In this document: piece by piece, positions 10,264 through 19,596 of the stretch
How the letters are laid out: every line of letters starts with the position of its first letter
Position numbering within the stretch: position 1 is the stretch's first letter
From: Anaerocolumna sp. AGMB13020
Lineage (GTDB): Bacteria > Bacillota > Clostridia > Lachnospirales > Lachnospiraceae
DNA length: 64,000 bases
Reading direction: 5' to 3'
Assembly (NCBI RefSeq): GCF_033100115.1
Contig: NZ_CP136910.1
Coordinates: 2,471,001-2,535,000, forward strand
The notes under the pieces: generated by a model
Databases searched by the model: none
Told to the model about the DNA's origin: nothing
Seen by the model: only the letters and a program-made list of their open reading frames with translations
Position numbers and translations under genes: made by a program

Positions 10264-11559
10264 TTATGCAATCTCATTGCTGTTCTTCTTCGATATTCTT
10301 TTCGTAATGGCTTTTCTTGGCTGGTTATCTTCTGTACTTATCAGTGTTGGCTGATTACCGCCTTCAGCAGCTTCTTTTGTAATAATGCATTTTAAAACCT
10401 GAGTATCTGTAGGGACTCTATACATGGAATCCATCATAACAGATTCCATAATAGCGCGCAGACCTCTGGCACCGGTTTTTCTCTCAAGAGAACGTTTGGC
10501 AATAATACGAATTGCTTCATCCTCAAAGTCTAATTCTACTCCATCAAGCTCAAAGAGTTTCTTATATTGCTTAATGATAGCATTCTTAGGTTCTGTGAGA
10601 ATCCGGACAAGTGTTTCCTCATCCAGCGCATCCAATGCCACATTAACAGGTACACGTCCAACGAACTCTGGTATCAAGCCGTACTTTACGAAATCCTGAG
10701 GCATTGCCTGACGGAATAATTCACCTATATTACCTTTGTTTTTCTCTATGATGGAAGCATTAAATCCTATGGATTTCTGACCAATTCTGCCCTCTACTAT
10801 CTTCTCCAGGCCATCAAAGGCACCACCGCAGATAAATAAGATATTTGTGGTATCAATCTGTATAAATTCCTGATGGGGATGTTTTCTTCCACCCTGAGGA
10901 GGTACGGAAGCAACGGTTCCTTCCAGAATCTTAAGCAGAGCCTGCTGTACACCTTCACCAGATACATCTCGTGTTATGGAGGTGTTCTCAGATTTCCTTG
11001 TTATCTTATCAATTTCATCAATATAGATAATACCATGTTCAGCTCTTTCAATATCAAATTCTGCTGCCTGTATAAGCTTAAGAAGTATGTTTTCTACGTC
11101 CTCACCAACGTATCCCGCTTCTGTTAAAGCAGTAGCATCTGCAATTGCAAAAGGTACGTTAATAAGCTTTGCCAGGGTTTGTGCAAGAAAGGTTTTACCG
11201 GAACCGGTAGGTCCTACCATAAGAATATTACTCTTTTGCAGTTCCACATCCAAGTCTCTTCCGGCCAACACCCTCTTATAATGGTTATAAACGGATACCG
11301 CCAGGACCTTTTTCGCGTCCTCCTGTCCAATTACATACTGATCCAGAAAGGTCTTGATCTCAGTAGGCTTTAATAAGTTTATATCCGTATCATGTACTTT
11401 ATCATCAAATTCCTCTTCCACTATCTCAGAGCAGATTTCAATACACTCGTCACAGATATATACGTTACCCGGTCCAGCAATGAGCTTTCTTACCTGATCC
11501 TGTGTTTTATTGCAAAAGGAACATCTTAGTTGTTTTCTGTCATCGGTTCTGTTTGCCAC
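10264..11559 (-). CDS. clpX: ClpX, ATPase subunit of the ClpXP protease
   Basis: ClpX unfolds proteins and feeds them to ClpP. The 431-residue protein carries the N-terminal zinc finger (C13-x2-C16 and C36-x2-C39), the AAA+ Walker A (GPTGSGKT), Walker B ([10 protein letters not shown]), and the IGF-like ClpP-docking loop as [11 protein letters not shown]. The frame is open upstream to a TTG at 11571, but GAAGGGAG is only about one base from that TTG and 12 from the GTG at 11559. The GTG gives MANRTDDR, which resembles other ClpX starts, so it is preferred. The gene lies directly after clpP. Confidence 0.95.
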   Translation of the reverse strand: MANRTDDRKQLRCSFCNKTQDQVRKLIAGPGNVYICDECIEICSEIVEEEFDDKVHDTDINLLKPTEIKTFLDQYVIGQEDAKKVLAVSVYNHYKRVLAGRDLDVELQKSNILMVGPTGSGKTFLAQTLAKLINVPFAIADATALTEAGYVGEDVENILLKLIQAAEFDIERAEHGIIYIDEIDKITRKSENTSITRDVSGEGVQQALLKILEGTVASVPPQGGRKHPHQEFIQIDTTNILFICGGAFDGLEKIVEGRIGQKSIGFNASIIEKNKGNIGELFRQAMPQDFVKYGLIPEFVGRVPVNVALDALDEETLVRILTEPKNAIIKQYKKLFELDGVELDFEDEAIRIIAKRSLERKTGARGLRAIMESVMMDSMYRVPTDTQVLKCIITKEAAEGGNQPTLISTEDNQPRKAITKRISKKNSNEIA

Positions 11560-11594
11560 TCTCTTTCCCAACTCCCTTCTTCCAGCATTTTAAA

Positions 11595-12176
11595 TTACCT
11601 ATTTACAATAACATTATCGATTAGCCCGTAAGCTTTTGCTTCTTCGGCTGTCATATAATAATCTCTTTCTGTATCGATTTCGATAACTTCCAGAGGTTTT
11701 CCCGTATTTGCTGCCAGAATTTCATTCAGTTTCTTCTTGGTCTTTAAGATATTCTCAGCAACGATCTTAATGTCTGTAGCCTGACCTTTGGCACCACCGG
11801 AAGGCTGGTGAATCATGACTTCAGCATTGGGCATGGCAAATCTCTTACCCTTAGCACCGCCTGCTAACAGGAAAGCTCCCATACTGGCTGCCATACCAAG
11901 GCAATAGGTAGATACGTCACATTTAATATAATTCATAGTATCATAAATGGCCATACCGGCTGTAACGGAACCACCCGGACTGTTTATATACAGATGAATA
12001 TCTTTTCCAGTGTCCTCAGACTCAAGGAACAGTAACTGTGCCACAATAACACTGGCTGATACATCGGTTACTTCCTCTCCTAAAAAGATAATTCTTTCTT
12101 TTAATAATCTTGAGTAAATATCGTAAGATCTTTCACCGCGGCTTGTCTGTTCAATGACATAAGGTACTAAACTCAT
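11595..12176 (-). CDS. clpP: ClpP, proteolytic subunit of Clp proteases
   Basis: The 193-residue serine protease forms the tetradecameric chamber used by ClpX and other Clp ATPases. The catalytic triad is visible: Ser98 in GMAASMG, His123 in MIHQPSGG and Asp172 in ERDYYM. The protein starts with a normal short propeptide ([10 protein letters not shown]) and AAAGGAGG is well placed before the ATG. It sits 12 bases after tig and 35 bases before clpX, consistent with one transcript. Confidence 0.97.
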   Translation of the reverse strand: MSLVPYVIEQTSRGERSYDIYSRLLKERIIFLGEEVTDVSASVIVAQLLFLESEDTGKDIHLYINSPGGSVTAGMAIYDTMNYIKCDVSTYCLGMAASMGAFLLAGGAKGKRFAMPNAEVMIHQPSGGAKGQATDIKIVAENILKTKKKLNEILAANTGKPLEVIEIDTERDYYMTAEEAKAYGLIDNVIVNR

Positions 12177-12188
12177 AGTTATCCTCCT

Positions 12189-13478
12189 TTACTCTGCTGC
12201 TACGGCTGTCTCTCCAATCAGATCAACTGCCTTTTGTACAGCCATATCCATAATAATTTGTTCTTTTTCTTTCTCGCCGATTAATTCTTTTAACTTATCA
12301 GCTTCCATTTTATAGTTCTCTGCCATCTGAGCGATTTCTTTCTCGAAATCCTCATCAGCGATAACAATATTTTCAGCCTTTACAATTGCCTCTAATACCA
12401 GTCTTACCTGGATAGTCTTTAAAGCCTGAGGACGCATCTGCTCGAAAAGCTGCTCACTGTTGGTACCTGTAAACTGGAAGTACTGTTCAACAGTAAGTCC
12501 CTGAGACTGGATTCTCTGAGCGAAATCGTCTGCCATCTGTCTAACCTGTGTTTCAATCATAGCATCCGGAATATCCATCTGTGCATTCTCGATAATTTTA
12601 TCGATTGCTTTATCTTCCTTGGCTCTCTTAGCTTCTTTTTCTTTCTTGTCCTTTAATTTAGCCTGAATATCAGTTTTGTATTCCTCTAATGTATCAAATT
12701 CGGAAACATCCTGTGCAAAATCATCATCTGCAGCAGGTAATTCTTTCGCTTTAATCTCTTTTACGGTTACCTTAAATAAAGCAGGCTTACCTGCCAGTTC
12801 AGCTGCATGGTATTCAGCGGGGAAGGTTACGTTAACTTCTACCTCTTCTCCGATATTCTTACCAATTAACTGGTCTTCAAATGTGTCGATAAAGGAATGA
12901 GAACCAATTGTTAAAGCGTAATCCTCAGCCTTTCCGCCTTCAAAAGGAACTCCATCTACAAATCCCTCAAAGTTGATAACTGTCTCATCTTTGTCTGCAA
13001 CAGGTCTGTCTGTAACCGTTACGATTCTTGCATTCTGATCTCTTACTTTGTCAAGCTCTGCTGTTATGTCTTCTTCTGTTACTTCTGCTGAAGGAACTTC
13101 AACAGCGATTCCTTTGTAATCACCAAGTGTTACTTCAGGTTTAAGAGCAGCTTCTGCTGTGAAGATAAAAGCCTTTCCTTTTTCGATCTGTGTAACATCG
13201 ATCTCAGGTCTGGATACAAGTGTAAGACCGCTTTCTTCAACAGCTTTCTCATATGCATCAGGAATAATAATATTTGCAGCATCTTCATAGAAAACACCGG
13301 AACCGTACATCTTCTCTATAATAGAACGAGGGGCCTTACCCTTACGGAAACCTTGTATATTAAATTTTCCTTTATTTTTGGCATAAGCTTTCTCAAGAGC
13401 TGTGTCGAATTCCTCCGCAGCAGTTTCGATGGTAAGCTTTACCATGTTTTTCTCTAATTTTTCTACCTGTAAACTCAT
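12189..13478 (-). CDS. tig: Trigger factor, ribosome-associated chaperone
   Basis: The 429-residue protein binds the ribosome exit site and assists folding of nascent chains. The ribosome-docking signature GFRKGKAP lies near residues 43-50. The FKBP-type prolyl isomerase domain spans about 150-245 (INFEGFVDGVPFEGG...). The C-terminal helical arms (about 250-420) carry the substrate cradle. Length and order are those of a full trigger factor. It opens the tig-clpP-clpX transcript behind a good promoter. Confidence 0.96.
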   Translation of the reverse strand: MSLQVEKLEKNMVKLTIETAAEEFDTALEKAYAKNKGKFNIQGFRKGKAPRSIIEKMYGSGVFYEDAANIIIPDAYEKAVEESGLTLVSRPEIDVTQIEKGKAFIFTAEAALKPEVTLGDYKGIAVEVPSAEVTEEDITAELDKVRDQNARIVTVTDRPVADKDETVINFEGFVDGVPFEGGKAEDYALTIGSHSFIDTFEDQLIGKNIGEEVEVNVTFPAEYHAAELAGKPALFKVTVKEIKAKELPAADDDFAQDVSEFDTLEEYKTDIQAKLKDKKEKEAKRAKEDKAIDKIIENAQMDIPDAMIETQVRQMADDFAQRIQSQGLTVEQYFQFTGTNSEQLFEQMRPQALKTIQVRLVLEAIVKAENIVIADEDFEKEIAQMAENYKMEADKLKELIGEKEKEQIIMDMAVQKAVDLIGETAVAAE

Positions 13479-13563
13479 TTAAAATTTCCTCCTTAAAATA
13501 TGTGAAACTATATTACGCTTCTCACGTAAATTGTATAACTTCCCATTTTGACGATTTGACATT

Positions 13564-13592
13564 AGTATATTATATCATAGGCAATCTGTAAA
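13564..13592 (-). promoter_or_regulatory. Promoter of tig-clpP-clpX
   Basis: On the minus strand TTTACA and TATACT are 17 bases apart, about 85 bases before tig. A TATAAT overlaps the spacer, so the exact -10 could be shifted. Confidence 0.55.
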
Positions 13593-13619
13593 TACCATAT
13601 TTTTTTCATGAAACAGCAA

Positions 13620-14969
13620 CTACTTTTCTATTACATGCCCCTGGCTTTTTAATTTGTCTACAACCATATTAACGTATTTTTCGCACTCTTTTGTTGTAGG
13701 GGCTTCTACCATGACACGAAGTACCGGTTCCGTACCGCTTTCTCTGACCAGAATTCTGCCGTTATCCCCCAGCTCTTCTGTAACTTTTGCTACTGCATTT
13801 ACGATTTCAATGTCTTCTCTGGCGGTCTTTTTATTATTAACACGAACATTTTCTAGTAACTGAGGGAATATCTGGACTTCTTTGATAAGGTCGGACAGTT
13901 TGGTTTTGTTTTCTATAATCACTTCCATAATCTTTAGAGACGTCAGGATTCCATCACCGGTGGTGGCATGTTTGCTGAAAATAATATGTCCGGATTGTTC
14001 ACCGCCAATCGAGTGTCCGTTTTCCATCATATTCTCAAACACATATTTATCACCTACTGTTGTTTTCTCATAAGCGATTCCCTTTTCTTCCAGTGCTTTA
14101 TAAAGTCCCAGATTACTCATAATGGTGGTTACTACGGTATTATTGTTCAGTTCATTATTTTTCTTCATGTCAACGGCACAAACATATAAAATAAGGTCTC
14201 CGTCAATAATATTGCCTTTATCGTCTATTGCTAAACATCGATCAGCGTCACCATCATAGGCAAAACCTACATCCAGATTATTTTCAAGAACATATCTGCG
14301 CAGCTGCTCCATATGGGTGGAGCCACAGTCTTTATTAATATTAAGACCGTTTGGTTCATTGCTTATGACATAAGTCTTTGCACCCAGTGCGTCAAATACT
14401 CCTTTGGCAATGGAATAAGCAGAACCATTGGCACAATCAAGACCCACCTTCATATTTTTAAAGGAATTGGCAACCAGGGAAATGAGATAACCAATGTATC
14501 GGTTTCTTCCATTTACATAGTCCGTAGTTCTTCCGATGTTATCCTTGGTAGCATAAGGTATTTCCTCCCCTTTTCCGTCTATGTAGTTCTCAATAAGTTC
14601 CTCCACTTCACTTTCCAGCTTGTAACCCAGTCCATTTATTATCTTGATGCCGTTGTCATAATAAGGATTATGGCTTGCAGATATCATGATACCGCAGTCA
14701 AAGTCTTCACTGCGGACAACATAAGATACACTGGGTGTAGTGGTTACATGCAAAAGATATGCATCTGCACCGCTGGCAGTCAGTCCTGCAACTAATGAAT
14801 ACTCAAGCATGTAGCTGGATCTTCTGGTATCTTTTCCGATTACGATTCTGGCTTTGTGTTCTTTGCCGTAATAATAACCCAAAAATCGTCCAACCTTATA
14901 AGCATGCTCTACTGTTAAATCAATATTTGCTTCCCCTCTGAAACCATCGGTACCGAAATATTTTCCCAT
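13620..14969 (-). CDS. glmM: Phosphoglucosamine mutase GlmM
   Basis: GlmM converts glucosamine-6-phosphate to glucosamine-1-phosphate for UDP-GlcNAc and peptidoglycan synthesis. The 449-residue protein starts MGKYFGTDGFRG, has the phosphoserine loop ISASHNP (Ser99), the magnesium loop DGDADRCL, the sugar-binding GGEQSGH and the phosphate-binding RESGTEPVLRVM. All four alpha-D-phosphohexomutase domains are present. The ribosome site (GGGT) is weak, and a short hairpin (about 14989-15008, CAGGT/ACCTG core) lies 20 bases upstream of the start, which might limit initiation. Confidence 0.96.
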   Translation of the reverse strand: MGKYFGTDGFRGEANIDLTVEHAYKVGRFLGYYYGKEHKARIVIGKDTRRSSYMLEYSLVAGLTASGADAYLLHVTTTPSVSYVVRSEDFDCGIMISASHNPYYDNGIKIINGLGYKLESEVEELIENYIDGKGEEIPYATKDNIGRTTDYVNGRNRYIGYLISLVANSFKNMKVGLDCANGSAYSIAKGVFDALGAKTYVISNEPNGLNINKDCGSTHMEQLRRYVLENNLDVGFAYDGDADRCLAIDDKGNIIDGDLILYVCAVDMKKNNELNNNTVVTTIMSNLGLYKALEEKGIAYEKTTVGDKYVFENMMENGHSIGGEQSGHIIFSKHATTGDGILTSLKIMEVIIENKTKLSDLIKEVQIFPQLLENVRVNNKKTAREDIEIVNAVAKVTEELGDNGRILVRESGTEPVLRVMVEAPTTKECEKYVNMVVDKLKSQGHVIEK

Positions 14970-15109
14970 GTTTTTACCCTATAGCTCCGGGCAGGTTGTT
15001 ACCTGCCTGCTACCCTTTCATTTTCTATTCTAAGAATTCTTATAAGTTATACTGATATCTATCCGCAATATTAAAACTCTCATATACAATTTCATGCAGT
15101 CCAGAAACG

Positions 15110-15138
15110 ATTGTAACATAACCAAATAGCATGCGCAA
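15110..15138 (-). promoter_or_regulatory. Probable promoter of glmM
   Basis: On the minus strand TTGCGC and TACAAT are 17 bases apart, roughly 140 bases before glmM. The rest of the 14970-15203 gap is AT-rich with no open gene. Confidence 0.4.
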
Positions 15139-15203
15139 GTCATTGCAGATACTATATAATATGAGTCTTTTATTATCCTTGTGTTTGTTTTATGCTTTTG
15201 GAT

Positions 15204-15277
15204 AAAAAAACATCATCTTATATGTATGACTTCTGCAGTTTAGAAACTGATGGTCATATATATTAGATGATGTTTTA
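15204..15277 (-). terminator. Long hairpin terminator after the spore protein gene
   Basis: ACATCATCT and AGATGATGT close a long stem that continues through TATGTATGAC/GTCATATATA, with AAAAAA on the left and TTTT on the right. On the minus strand it ends in a seven-T run, so it can stop transcription from the spore protein gene. Confidence 0.7.
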
Positions 15278-15347
15278 TTCCTCCGGCCTATGGCAGCTAA
15301 AAGGCATCTGTCTTATAGTTTAAGCCGTCGGCTGACTTTTTTAGATA

Positions 15348-15572
15348 TTAATAAGAACCGCTCTGACCAGACATGGATTCTTCCTGTCTTTTGATCATAC
15401 GTTTAACCATTTCTCCACCTACAGAACCATTTTGAGCGCTGGTTAAATCTCCGTTGTAACCTTGTTTTAAAGGTACTCCGATTTCAGAAGCAACCTCCAT
15501 TTTAAATCTGTCAAGTGCTTCTCTAGCCTGAGGAACTTCTGATCTGTTTGATCCGCTGTTATTACTTGCCAT
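15348..15572 (-). CDS. Alpha/beta-type small acid-soluble spore protein
   Basis: The 74-residue protein binds and protects DNA in dormant spores. It shows the family pattern: VPQAREALDRFKMEVASEIG, then GDLTSAQNGSVGGEMVKRMI. The germination protease cleavage area is the KMEVASEIG segment. GGAGGTG precedes the ATG. A CATACAG box about 95 bases upstream resembles the -10 of the forespore factor sigma-G, but a -35 is not convincing. Its presence says the organism forms endospores. Confidence 0.95.
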   Translation of the reverse strand: MASNNSGSNRSEVPQAREALDRFKMEVASEIGVPLKQGYNGDLTSAQNGSVGGEMVKRMIKRQEESMSGQSGSY

Positions 15573-15819
15573 AAAATTTCACCTCCGAAATTATTAGATA
15601 GTTCTTTTTAAGGGCTTACCCTTTTTTCTCGATGGCCGCTCTGTATGAATCAGTCATCGTAGTAATATTGTTATCAATATTTCTAAAATTATTATGGTAA
15701 GTTGTGGAAAGTATTTTTTTGATTATTCATGCTTCTCTTATGGAGCATTTGCCGGACTATCTGTCCTAACAGAAGCATATACTATAGAAATCTAATTTAA
15801 CGGTATAGTGAAAATTCAT

Positions 15820-17130
15820 ATGGAAAACATTTTGTCTTTTATCTCAGGCGCAAATCATCTGCTATGGAGCGGACCTATGCTGTTCCTTTTATTAGCCACC
15901 CATCTGTTTCTGACTTTTCGCCTAAAATTCGTTCAAAAAAAAGTCTTTAAAGGCATCCGCCTTTCAACCAAATCATCCGATGATGAAAAGGGGCAAACCA
16001 GCAGCTTCGCAGCTCTTACTACCACACTGGCAGCAACCCTTGGTATCGGAAATATCGTAGGAGTCTCCACAGCTGTTGCCTTTGGCGGTCCCGGTGCGAT
16101 TCTCTGGATTTGGTTAACAGGCGTACTGGGAATGGCTACAACTTATGCAGAGTGTTATCTGGGTATTCGTTATCGTAAGCTTGCAAAGGATGGCACCTAT
16201 TCCGGTGGTCCTATGTATGTCCTGGAACACGGACTTAAGTCAAAAGGAATGGCTGTGTTATATGCCTTTCTGACCCTGGCAGCCTCTTATGGAGTAGGTT
16301 GTTCAACTCAAGCCAACTCCATTACCAATGTCACCAGCTCCCTTTGGCACTTCTCACCTTACATCGTAGGTATCGTGGTTGCTGTTATTACCGGACTTGT
16401 AATTCTTGGGGGCATTGAATCCATTGGTAATCTGTGCAAAAAACTGGTTCCGGCTATGGGTGCCTTCTACATTTTAGCCTGTCTGGTGCTGGTTTTTATG
16501 AACCGTGATTACGTGCTGCCTGCTATTACCCTTATATTTCGCTCCGCTTTTCTTCCCAGTGCTGTAGTCGGTGGTTTTATTGGAAGCACAATTAAGACAG
16601 CTGCCCGATACGGCATTGCCAGAGGTTTGTTTTCAAACGAAGCCGGTATCGGAACTGCAGCGATTGCTGCTTCCAGTGCCAAAACCGACAATCCCCATAA
16701 CCAGGCTCTGGTATCCATGAGTGCAACGTTCTGGGATACGGTAGTTATGTGCGGTGTCACCGGAATTGTGATAGTCGCGAACATATTAAAAAATCCGGCA
16801 TCCATTAAAGGATTACCGGCTTCGGATCTTACCACCGCAGCTTTTATGCAGCTGCCTTACGGTGAATACATACTTGGCTTTTCAATCATTGCTTTTGCCC
16901 TTGCAACACTAATCGGCTGGTCTTACTTCGGTGAAAAGGCCGTGGTATATCTTTTTGGAAAAGAAGGAATCGGCACCTATAAATTATGTTACATTGTAAT
17001 GATATTTATTGGTGCCGTTCTTTCCCTGGAATTCGTATGGCAGTTATCAGATCTGATCAATGCGCTTATGATATTGCCTAACGTACTGACTTTATGGATA
17101 CTGAGAAAAGAGATTAGAGATACTGAATAG
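15820..17130 (+). CDS. AGCS-family sodium:alanine/glycine symporter
   Basis: The ~436-residue membrane protein is an alanine or glycine:cation symporter (AGCS). Family motifs visible are GNIVGVSTAVAFGGPGAILW, YSGGPMYVLEHG, GLFSNEAGIGTAAIAA and an FGEKA motif in helix ten. About ten hydrophobic segments cover the chain. The ATG at 15820 gives MENILSFI, which aligns with other AGCS starts; a GTG at 15808 is also in frame, and neither has a good ribosome site. Its end overlaps the convergent DJ-1 gene by 17 bases. The exact substrate (Ala, Gly or other) cannot be read from the sequence. Confidence 0.92.
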   Translation: MENILSFISGANHLLWSGPMLFLLLATHLFLTFRLKFVQKKVFKGIRLSTKSSDDEKGQTSSFAALTTTLAATLGIGNIVGVSTAVAFGGPGAILWIWLTGVLGMATTYAECYLGIRYRKLAKDGTYSGGPMYVLEHGLKSKGMAVLYAFLTLAASYGVGCSTQANSITNVTSSLWHFSPYIVGIVVAVITGLVILGGIESIGNLCKKLVPAMGAFYILACLVLVFMNRDYVLPAITLIFRSAFLPSAVVGGFIGSTIKTAARYGIARGLFSNEAGIGTAAIAASSAKTDNPHNQALVSMSATFWDTVVMCGVTGIVIVANILKNPASIKGLPASDLTTAAFMQLPYGEYILGFSIIAFALATLIGWSYFGEKAVVYLFGKEGIGTYKLCYIVMIFIGAVLSLEFVWQLSDLINALMILPNVLTLWILRKEIRDTE

Positions 17131-17656
17131 CCTTACCGATTTTCTCAGCAGTTTCCTTATCCTTTAAGAACTGAATTATTTCCAGCGAAAAATCAATTGC
17201 AGTGCCCATTCCTTTACCCGTTATAATATTTCCGTCTGTCACTGCCTTATGACCTGTAGGATTAGCTTCCAGGAGCTTGTCTTCAAACCCCGGGAAACAG
17301 GTTACCGATTTCCCTTTTAAGAGCCCCTGCTCTCCCAGAATACTGGGTGCGGCACAAATAGCAGCAAGTGCCTTGTCTTCCTGTCTGAATTCCTTTAAAA
17401 GGTTTACAAGGCCTTCATGAGCTGCCAGATTTCTGGTTCCTGGCATTCCCCCCGGTAGCACCAGCATATCTGCCGTTTCATAATCGTATTCTTCAAACAG
17501 CCCGTCAGCCTTCACTTCAATATTATGTGCGCCGTTAACGGACTCTTTTCCGGTAATCGAAACCGTAGTTATTTCAATTTCTGCACGTCGCAGCATATCT
17601 ACCACGGTTAAGCCTTCAATTTCTTCAAATCCATCTGCTAAAAATAAATATACCAT
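17114..17656 (-). CDS. DJ-1/PfpI family protein
   Basis: The 180-residue protein is a DJ-1-type member of the class I glutamine amidotransferase-like superfamily. It shows the conserved acidic residue in GFEEIEG, the LPGGMPG loop and the nucleophilic cysteine C101 in the elbow AAICAAPS. Family members act as deglycases, chaperones or stress proteins, and the actual activity here is undetermined. AGGAGG precedes the ATG. It is tail-to-tail with the AGCS symporter. Confidence 0.9.
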   Translation of the reverse strand: MVYLFLADGFEEIEGLTVVDMLRRAEIEITTVSITGKESVNGAHNIEVKADGLFEEYDYETADMLVLPGGMPGTRNLAAHEGLVNLLKEFRQEDKALAAICAAPSILGEQGLLKGKSVTCFPGFEDKLLEANPTGHKAVTDGNIITGKGMGTAIDFSLEIIQFLKDKETAEKIGKAIQYL

Positions 17657-17990
17657 ATAAAAACCTCCTGTCTTTTTCTGTGTAAGCTTCCTTCCTTAAA
17701 AACATTCACAGATTTCATATCATCTGCAGTTACAGCTCTTTCATTTATTATACCGAAATAAAAGCTTTCGTACCAGTATTACCTTTCATAAATTTCAGAC
17801 ACCGATATATTTACCGTTTTATACGCCATACCTTAAAGGCAGCGGGCTCGCAACATCATACCTTCCGGAGTAAGGTTCAGCAGTCTATTATCAGGCAGCC
17901 TCAGAACAGATACAGATCTTTCAAAAGCTCTAAGGTATGACTGAGAACCTCTCTTATACCTGGCAGAATAACTGGAAAACGGAAATTAGC
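17657..17990. other. Gene-free intergenic stretch
   Basis: The sequence between the DJ-1 gene and the motility peptide shows no convincing gene on either strand. The minus-strand frame across 17901-18098 lacks a ribosome site and family resemblance. I saw no strong terminator here. Confidence 0.5.
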
Positions 17991-18018
17991 TAATGTTTTA
18001 TAACAAGAAAACCGATAT
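17991..18018 (+). promoter_or_regulatory. Possible sigma-D (FliA-type) promoter for the YjfB-like gene
   Basis: CCGATAT (18012-18018) is a full match to the -10 of the flagellar factor sigma-D, 46 bases before the ATG of a putative motility protein. The -35 partner is only TAAT at 17991-17994 with a 17-base spacer, rather than TAAA with about 15, so the call is tentative. Confidence 0.4.
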
Positions 18019-18064
18019 TCATAATAGTTCTGCTGAATTTCATTCAGAAAGGATAAGTGAAAAT

Positions 18065-18241
18065 ATGGATATAGCTCAATTATCATATTCCTTAGCAATG
18101 CAAAATACCGCTACCGCATATAGTTTTGCCGTTATGAATCTTTCTTTGGATACGGTTGAAACTGCAGGTGATGGAATCGTCAAAATGATGGAAACTTCCG
18201 TAAATCCCAATATCGGCGGTAATATTGACATTAAGTTATAG
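18065..18241 (+). CDS. YjfB-like putative motility protein
   Basis: The 58-residue peptide starts MDIAQLSYSLAMQNT and ends with NIGGNIDIKL, the pattern of the YjfB family (PF14070). These are short proteins in flagellated Firmicutes, under sigma-D control in Bacillus. The ATG at 18065 is preferred to an upstream ATG (17993) because AAAGGAT lies about eleven bases before it and it matches the family start. A strong terminator follows after 26 bases, making this a one-gene transcript. The molecular function is unknown. Confidence 0.8.
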   Translation: MDIAQLSYSLAMQNTATAYSFAVMNLSLDTVETAGDGIVKMMETSVNPNIGGNIDIKL

Positions 18242-18266
18242 TATGGAATAATGAATTCCATCAAAG

Positions 18267-18308
18267 AAAACATCTGCAGGCCCATGGGGTTTTGCAGATG
18301 TTTTTTTA
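18267..18308 (+). terminator. Rho-independent terminator after the YjfB-like gene
   Basis: ACATCTGCA pairs with TGCAGATGT across a GC-rich loop and is followed by a run of seven T. Confidence 0.85.
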
Positions 18309-18540
18309 TTTACAGGGTTAGAAAGCACTATTCTGATAATTGTTGGCATTATACTACTATTCCTCAATTTTTTACGTGAATATAATATTCATTAGTAAGG
18401 AATGACCGCGTTGACTTTCCATGAGCTTTTTCGGGAAGTACACAGTGCTTTCCCAGTGATTACAGGAAAGGAGCCTGAGTATGCCTTAGAATATTATCTG
18501 CCAACAGTACTTGCAGGCATGCTCATAATGTTAAAGAATT

Positions 18541-19596
18541 ATGAAAATAGTTGTTTTATCCGGAGGTCTCAGTCCGGAAAGAGATGTATCTTTATCCTCC
18601 GGCTGTCTTATTGCCAATGCACTAATGGATGCCGGTTACGAGGTAGCACTTGCCGATGTATATATGGGATTAGATATCCCCAACACTAATCCAGATACCC
18701 TCTTCTTAAGCAAAGAAGAGGGTATCAGACACGAACACCATATCCCGGATAAAATTCCTGATTTGGAGGAGCTCATAGCAAGCAATCAGGGAAGAACAGA
18801 ACTGATTGGTGAAAATATCCTTGCCCTGTGCAAAATGTCTGATGTGGTATTTCTCGCACTACACGGTTCCATGGGAGAAAACGGGCAACTCCAGGCTGTT
18901 CTGGACTGCTGGCAGATTCCTTATACCGGTACTGGTTATGCCGGCTGTCTTCTGGCAATGGATAAAGACTTAAGCAAAAAACTCTTAAAGGCGGAGGGTG
19001 TTCCCACCGCCCCATGGATAACAGAAGAAGCAGCTGAAATAACCCCTGAAAAGATAACAAACTCCATTGATTTTCCTTGTGTTGTAAAGCCGATCAGTAA
19101 CGGTTCCAGCATTGGTGTTTCCTTTGCATATTGCCAGGAAGAACTCTCATCTGCCTTAAGTCTTGCAACAGAGAAAATAGCATCTTTTGGCTCCGGTAAA
19201 GTTCTGGTTGAAAAAATGATTAAAGGCAGGGAGTTCTCTGTTGGAATTCTTGAGAATACTGCCCTGCCAGTAATAGAGATCATTCCAAAGGAAGGTTTCT
19301 ATGATTATAAAAATAAGTACCAGCAGGGACTTACAAACGAATGCTGTCCGGCAGATTTACCCGAACCGTTAAGGGAAAAAGTACAATTACTTGCATTAAA
19401 GGTACACAAAACCCTGCACCTTGGCTCCTATTCCAGGATAGATTTTATTTTAGACGAAGCCAATGAATTCATCTGCCTGGAAGCTAACACGCTTCCAGGA
19501 ATGACACCAATGAGCCTCCTTCCTCAGGAAGCAAAAGCAGCCGGGATCTCCTATGAAGATTTATGCAAAAAAATTGCATTGCTTGGAGTACGTTAA
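18541..19596 (+). CDS. ddl: D-alanine--D-alanine ligase
   Basis: The 351-residue ATP-grasp enzyme joins two D-alanines for peptidoglycan. It has the N-terminal GGLSPERDVSLSSG, ALHGSMGENG, the cover-loop region VKPISNGSSIGVS, and the ADP/metal end CLEANTLPGMT followed by SLLPQEA. The ATG at 18541 fits the family start but has no clear ribosome site, only a weak AAAG; stops lie just upstream in frame. It ends by overlapping the last codons of the convergent ABC permease by four bases. Resistance-type specificity (D-Ala-D-Lac or D-Ala-D-Ser) cannot be excluded from motifs alone, but no van genes are nearby. Confidence 0.9.
   Translation: MKIVVLSGGLSPERDVSLSSGCLIANALMDAGYEVALADVYMGLDIPNTNPDTLFLSKEEGIRHEHHIPDKIPDLEELIASNQGRTELIGENILALCKMSDVVFLALHGSMGENGQLQAVLDCWQIPYTGTGYAGCLLAMDKDLSKKLLKAEGVPTAPWITEEAAEITPEKITNSIDFPCVVKPISNGSSIGVSFAYCQEELSSALSLATEKIASFGSGKVLVEKMIKGREFSVGILENTALPVIEIIPKEGFYDYKNKYQQGLTNECCPADLPEPLREKVQLLALKVHKTLHLGSYSRIDFILDEANEFICLEANTLPGMTPMSLLPQEAKAAGISYEDLCKKIALLGVR

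Noticed and set aside
18402..18689. Plus-strand open frame before and across ddl
   Set aside because: A TTG at 18411 has AAGGA upstream, but about half of the frame lies inside ddl in another phase and has a shadow-like, Cys-rich composition. No family resemblance; I did not list it.
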